Assembly (NCBI GenBank): GCA_001417715.1
Contig: BBRT01000327.1
Coordinates: 1 to 64,000, forward strand
Direction: 5' to 3'
DNA: 64,000 nt
Source: Candidatus Symbiothrix dinenymphae
Lineage (GTDB): Bacteria; Bacteroidota; Bacteroidia; Bacteroidales; Azobacteroidaceae
In this document: in pieces, positions 61,484 to 64,000 of the stretch
Layout of the letters: each line of letters begins with the position of its first letter
Position numbering within the stretch: the first letter of the stretch is position 1
The notes under the pieces: generated by a model
The model's database searches: none
The model's input: only the letters and a program-made list of their open reading frames with translations
Told to the model about the DNA's origin: nothing
Program-made: the position numbers and the translations under genes

Positions 61484-62380
61484 ATGCAAAAAAAACATTT
61501 CATATTGATATTGTTGTTACAGGCAACCATCGCGGTGCAGGCACAGGAACTGAACGCGCGGGTGGTGGTCAGTAGCGACCGCATTGAGGGCACCAACAAA
61601 AATGTGTTTGTTACGATGGAAAAGGCTTTGACACAGTTCATTAACGGTACCAAATGGGGGGCGATGATTATGGGAAGTAACGAAAAAATCGAATGTTCAT
61701 TTACGCTCAACATCCTGGAACGGGTGTCGGACAACAGTTTTAAAGCGGAATTGTCGGTGCAGTCGCGCCGCCCTGTTTACAATGCCTCCTACACCACCAC
61801 CTTGCTTAATTATCGGGAAAATATTGAGTTTGAGTATAATGAAAATGCGAATATTGAGCATCAGCAAAACAACCTCAGCAGCAATTTGGAGGCGGTGGTT
61901 TCATTTTATGCCAATCTGATTTTGGCTTTGGATTTTGACAGTTTTTCGCTTTTGGGCGGCGATGCTTTTTACCGCGAAGCCCAACACATTACCTCTATGG
62001 CACAATCGAATATGCAGTGGAACGGCTGGTCGGCATTTGACGACGAAAAAAGCAAAGGCACGATGATAAACGCCTATTTGGATGAGTCGATGAAGCCGTT
62101 GCGCGAGCTGCTTTATACCTTCCATCGCAACGGTTTGGACGAAATGGCGGCCAATCCCGAACAGGGACGAACAGCAATTCTCACCGCCTTGCCTGTCCTG
62201 AAAAACATGAAACAAGTGCGCTCATCCAGCCTCGTGTTGCAACAATTAGCAGATGCCAAATTAACCGAAATAGTGCTGATTGCCGAAAAAGCTACGAAAG
62301 ATGAGAAAAAAACAGCTTTCGAGTTACTGCGGGATGTTTACCCAAGTATGTCGCAACAGTTGGCTCCGCTGAAAAAATAG
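61484..62380 (+). CDS. porD: PorD-like (DUF4835) protein, type IX secretion-associated
   Basis: A 298-residue exported protein with signal peptide MQKKHFILILLLQATIAVQA. ELNARVVVSSDRIEGTNKNV, FINGTKWG, NIEFEYNENANIEHQQNNLSSNLEAVVSFYANLILALDFDSFS and HITSMAQSN fit DUF4835, the family of PorD associated with the type IX secretion system in Bacteroidota. No other T9SS gene is in the window. It is coupled to lpxD (1 bp) and followed after 4 bp by a small gene. Confidence 0.85.
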   Translation: MQKKHFILILLLQATIAVQAQELNARVVVSSDRIEGTNKNVFVTMEKALTQFINGTKWGAMIMGSNEKIECSFTLNILERVSDNSFKAELSVQSRRPVYNASYTTTLLNYRENIEFEYNENANIEHQQNNLSSNLEAVVSFYANLILALDFDSFSLLGGDAFYREAQHITSMAQSNMQWNGWSAFDDEKSKGTMINAYLDESMKPLRELLYTFHRNGLDEMAANPEQGRTAILTALPVLKNMKQVRSSSLVLQQLADAKLTEIVLIAEKATKDEKKTAFELLRDVYPSMSQQLAPLKK

Positions 62381-62384
62381 GAAT

Positions 62385-62594
62385 ATGAAAGCAACAGCAT
62401 TATACGACATGGCCTCTATGTTCAATTATTACGATTGGATAAATGTAACGAAATTTGCTAAAAGGGCACGGATAAATCCCTCGTTAATGCGCCAATACAA
62501 GACAAAGAAAGCGTACATATCCGAACGGCAAATAGGTAAAATTGAAAATACCTTGCATCAGTTAGGCAACGAAATGGCAACAATCAAACTTTGA
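62385..62594 (+). CDS. Small HTH-like protein
   Basis: A 69-residue protein. NVTKFAKRARINPSLMRQYK ... ISERQIGKIENTLHQLGNEM looks like the helix-turn-helix tail found in Bacteroidota HicB-like antitoxins and XRE-type regulators. No toxin partner is adjacent. It is the last gene of the lpxD-porD run and is convergent with the next gene. Confidence 0.6.
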   Translation: MKATALYDMASMFNYYDWINVTKFAKRARINPSLMRQYKTKKAYISERQIGKIENTLHQLGNEMATIKL

Positions 62595-62625
62595 TTTGAT
62601 TGCGGAATTCAACCAAGGGTTATTC

Positions 62626-64000
62626 CTATTCTGCCGTCAAATACTTGGTTCTTTGGCGTTTCTCTTTCACATTCTTCAAGAAACGCTCAATGACCTCATT
62701 AAGCAGTTCGGGCTTCATAGCGGCAGGACCGACACAGTCTTGATAGCCATCCGACAAACCTTGCGGAATGCCATACTCTTCGGCGGCAATCTTATTGCGG
62801 TCAGCTTTGCTGACAGGGTACCACAGGCAACTCATCAAACAATTGCGATAATTGTTGAGCATTTCCACAGGCCATAGACCCGGCTCTGCTGCGGTATCTT
62901 CGTAAGTGCCGTGCGACACCAAGGCGGTATGAGAAGTATTGCCAAGCCAAGACAGCCCAAGACAATCGGACGTAAAAAACGCAAGGTCGGGATTTATTTT
63001 TTGCCACGACTGAACAAGTCGCGTCAGTTCGGCGGCAAGATACATATATGCACGGTCGGCATAAGTACAATCATCCCCCACTTTTGTAACAACGCCAACA
63101 TGCGCGTTAAAAGTCTCGTCCCACACAAAGGCATCGACTTCCTTGCCAAATTCTTCGAGCAGTGCACGCAACGCATTGATAAACACCTGTCGCGTTTCAG
63201 GAAGCGACGGATTGAGTGTATATACTTTGCCAAGCCCCCATCCCGGTTGCCAAGCGGTTAGAAAGCCTTTGCTGTTTTCGTTTACGTTCACGGCAATCCA
63301 GTCCTGCCGAAATTCGGGCAGACCCGAATCGCGATTAAACCCGTCGGCATAGTAGAATGCAACACGAAATCCAAAATCTTTGGCATACCGAATACGCTTG
63401 TGCATCTCATCCAAAGTCATCGCATATTCCCGGCGCACACCCTGCTCCAATTCAACAATTTTCCATTCCTTGGAGATTTTTTTTGTCTCGAAATCGTACG
63501 CAAAGCCGCCTATATAGTCGTACCATCCGTGAAGATTGACGATGGCGTGCTTACGGTATTCAGCCGGAATAACCGAGGCTAATTTTTCGATATTCGCATA
63601 CCATCCTTTGCCGTTCTTGGAAAAATAGTCGTAATAGTTAAGATGAATTTCGTGTGTCCAAGCCGCTCCCGGTGCTATATCGGGAATAGTGTTGTAGAAA
63701 TTCGAGAGCATACCGTCGGCGTCCTTGTTGTGCAGCAGGAACGCGAACTTGCGCCGTTCCGATTTCAAAGGCATTTTAGAAGCCGTATATTTGTACGACA
63801 ATTTGATTTCTCCCTTATTGCCTGCCACCGTCCGGACGTTGAAATTCGCGCCGAAATAGGGGTCGGTAGCGACTGCTAATTGCTGCTTGCCGAGGTGTAC
63901 GTTCAAAGCAGGCAGAGCGAGCCTTTCGCCTTTGTCGGCAGAATTTGCGCCCATAAAGAAAAACGCTTCTTTCGAGGTGTCCCCGCTCAAAGGGTAGGTT
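62626..64000 (-). CDS. Glycoside-hydrolase-like protein, 5' end outside window
   Basis: At least 457 residues. The frame continues to the window edge (TYPL before SGDTSKEAFFF), so the N-terminus is missing. A beta-rich start (LNVHLGKQQLAVATDPYFGANFNVR) is followed by a TIM-barrel-like region (HAIVNLHGWYDYIGGFAYDF, KRIRYAKDFGFRVAFYYADG, VDAFVWDETFNAHVG, LAFFTSDCLG). D/E in VWDETF and the Asp in FFTSDC could be active-site acids. It resembles large alpha-galactosidase-like or uncharacterised GH proteins. The family was not pinned down. No signal peptide is visible because the start is missing. Confidence 0.55.
   Translation of the reverse strand, partial: TYPLSGDTSKEAFFFMGANSADKGERLALPALNVHLGKQQLAVATDPYFGANFNVRTVAGNKGEIKLSYKYTASKMPLKSERRKFAFLLHNKDADGMLSNFYNTIPDIAPGAAWTHEIHLNYYDYFSKNGKGWYANIEKLASVIPAEYRKHAIVNLHGWYDYIGGFAYDFETKKISKEWKIVELEQGVRREYAMTLDEMHKRIRYAKDFGFRVAFYYADGFNRDSGLPEFRQDWIAVNVNENSKGFLTAWQPGWGLGKVYTLNPSLPETRQVFINALRALLEEFGKEVDAFVWDETFNAHVGVVTKVGDDCTYADRAYMYLAAELTRLVQSWQKINPDLAFFTSDCLGLSWLGNTSHTALVSHGTYEDTAAEPGLWPVEMLNNYRNCLMSCLWYPVSKADRNKIAAEEYGIPQGLSDGYQDCVGPAAMKPELLNEVIERFLKNVKEKRQRTKYLTAE

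Overview
The window is chromosomal DNA of a Bacteroidota bacterium, most likely Bacteroidales. The signs are a SusC/SusD outer-membrane pair, GLPGLI-family and DUF4369/TlpA-type lipoproteins, a TamL-type lipidated TamA, a PorD-like (type IX secretion) protein, KorAB, a B12-dependent ribonucleotide reductase, and a Bacteroidota promoter box (TAnnTTTG, usually TACCTTTG) ahead of most transcription units. One tRNA gene (Ser, GCT) and one riboswitch (TPP) are present. No rRNA, prophage, transposase or CRISPR array was seen.

Layout. 0-9.3 kb: a serine-hydrolase lipoprotein, then a SusC/SusD/DUF4959-DUF5000/DUF4998 glycan-type uptake operon whose susC reading frame is broken at a G8 tract in the signal peptide. 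9.4-15.4 kb: YgiQ radical SAM protein, YchF, RarA and a large membrane/TPR protein. 16-20 kb (mostly minus strand): UDP-galactopyranose mutase, c-di-AMP synthase CdaA, a small DUF2335 pair, FolP and tRNA-Ser. 20-25.4 kb: MltG, TamL and an ABC-F ATPase. 25.5-28.8 kb: KilA-N protein, YifB and a DUF4369 lipoprotein. 28.9-34.5 kb: tightly packed lysS-gpsA-permease-membrane protein-ung-yigZ. 34.6-43.1 kb: accessory envelope cluster of two GLPGLI proteins, a TonB-type barrel and two thioredoxin-like lipoproteins. 43.1-44.5 kb: glycosyltransferase remnant, a MITE-like insertion and a VapBC-type pair. 44.5-54.4 kb: MetA-type acyltransferase, an AAA ATPase, a TPP-riboswitch TonB receptor, class II RNR and a second AAA ATPase. 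54.5-62.6 kb: AsmA-like protein, korAB, lpxD, porD and a small HTH-like protein. A glycosidase-like gene runs off the right edge.

The most unusual content is in the repeats. (1) Two paralogous AAA ATPases with a C-terminal nuclease-like D...ExK motif each carry a private tandem array of 42-bp palindromes spaced by 10-12 bp. The two arrays share architecture but not sequence, and the promoter of one ATPase lies inside a degenerate array unit. (2) A HEPN/MNT toxin-antitoxin pair sits in a 787-bp unit with about 22-bp terminal inverted repeats and a near-perfect 9-bp target duplication. A non-coding 338-bp sibling with the same ends and a perfect 9-bp duplication lies 3.6 kb away. (3) A palindrome family is found between genes and also, read in frame as GIAGQARND or CGLDPQS, inside an ABC-F gene and just after the signal peptide of the TPP-controlled receptor. 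(4) A VapBC-type pair is flanked by 51-bp direct repeats.
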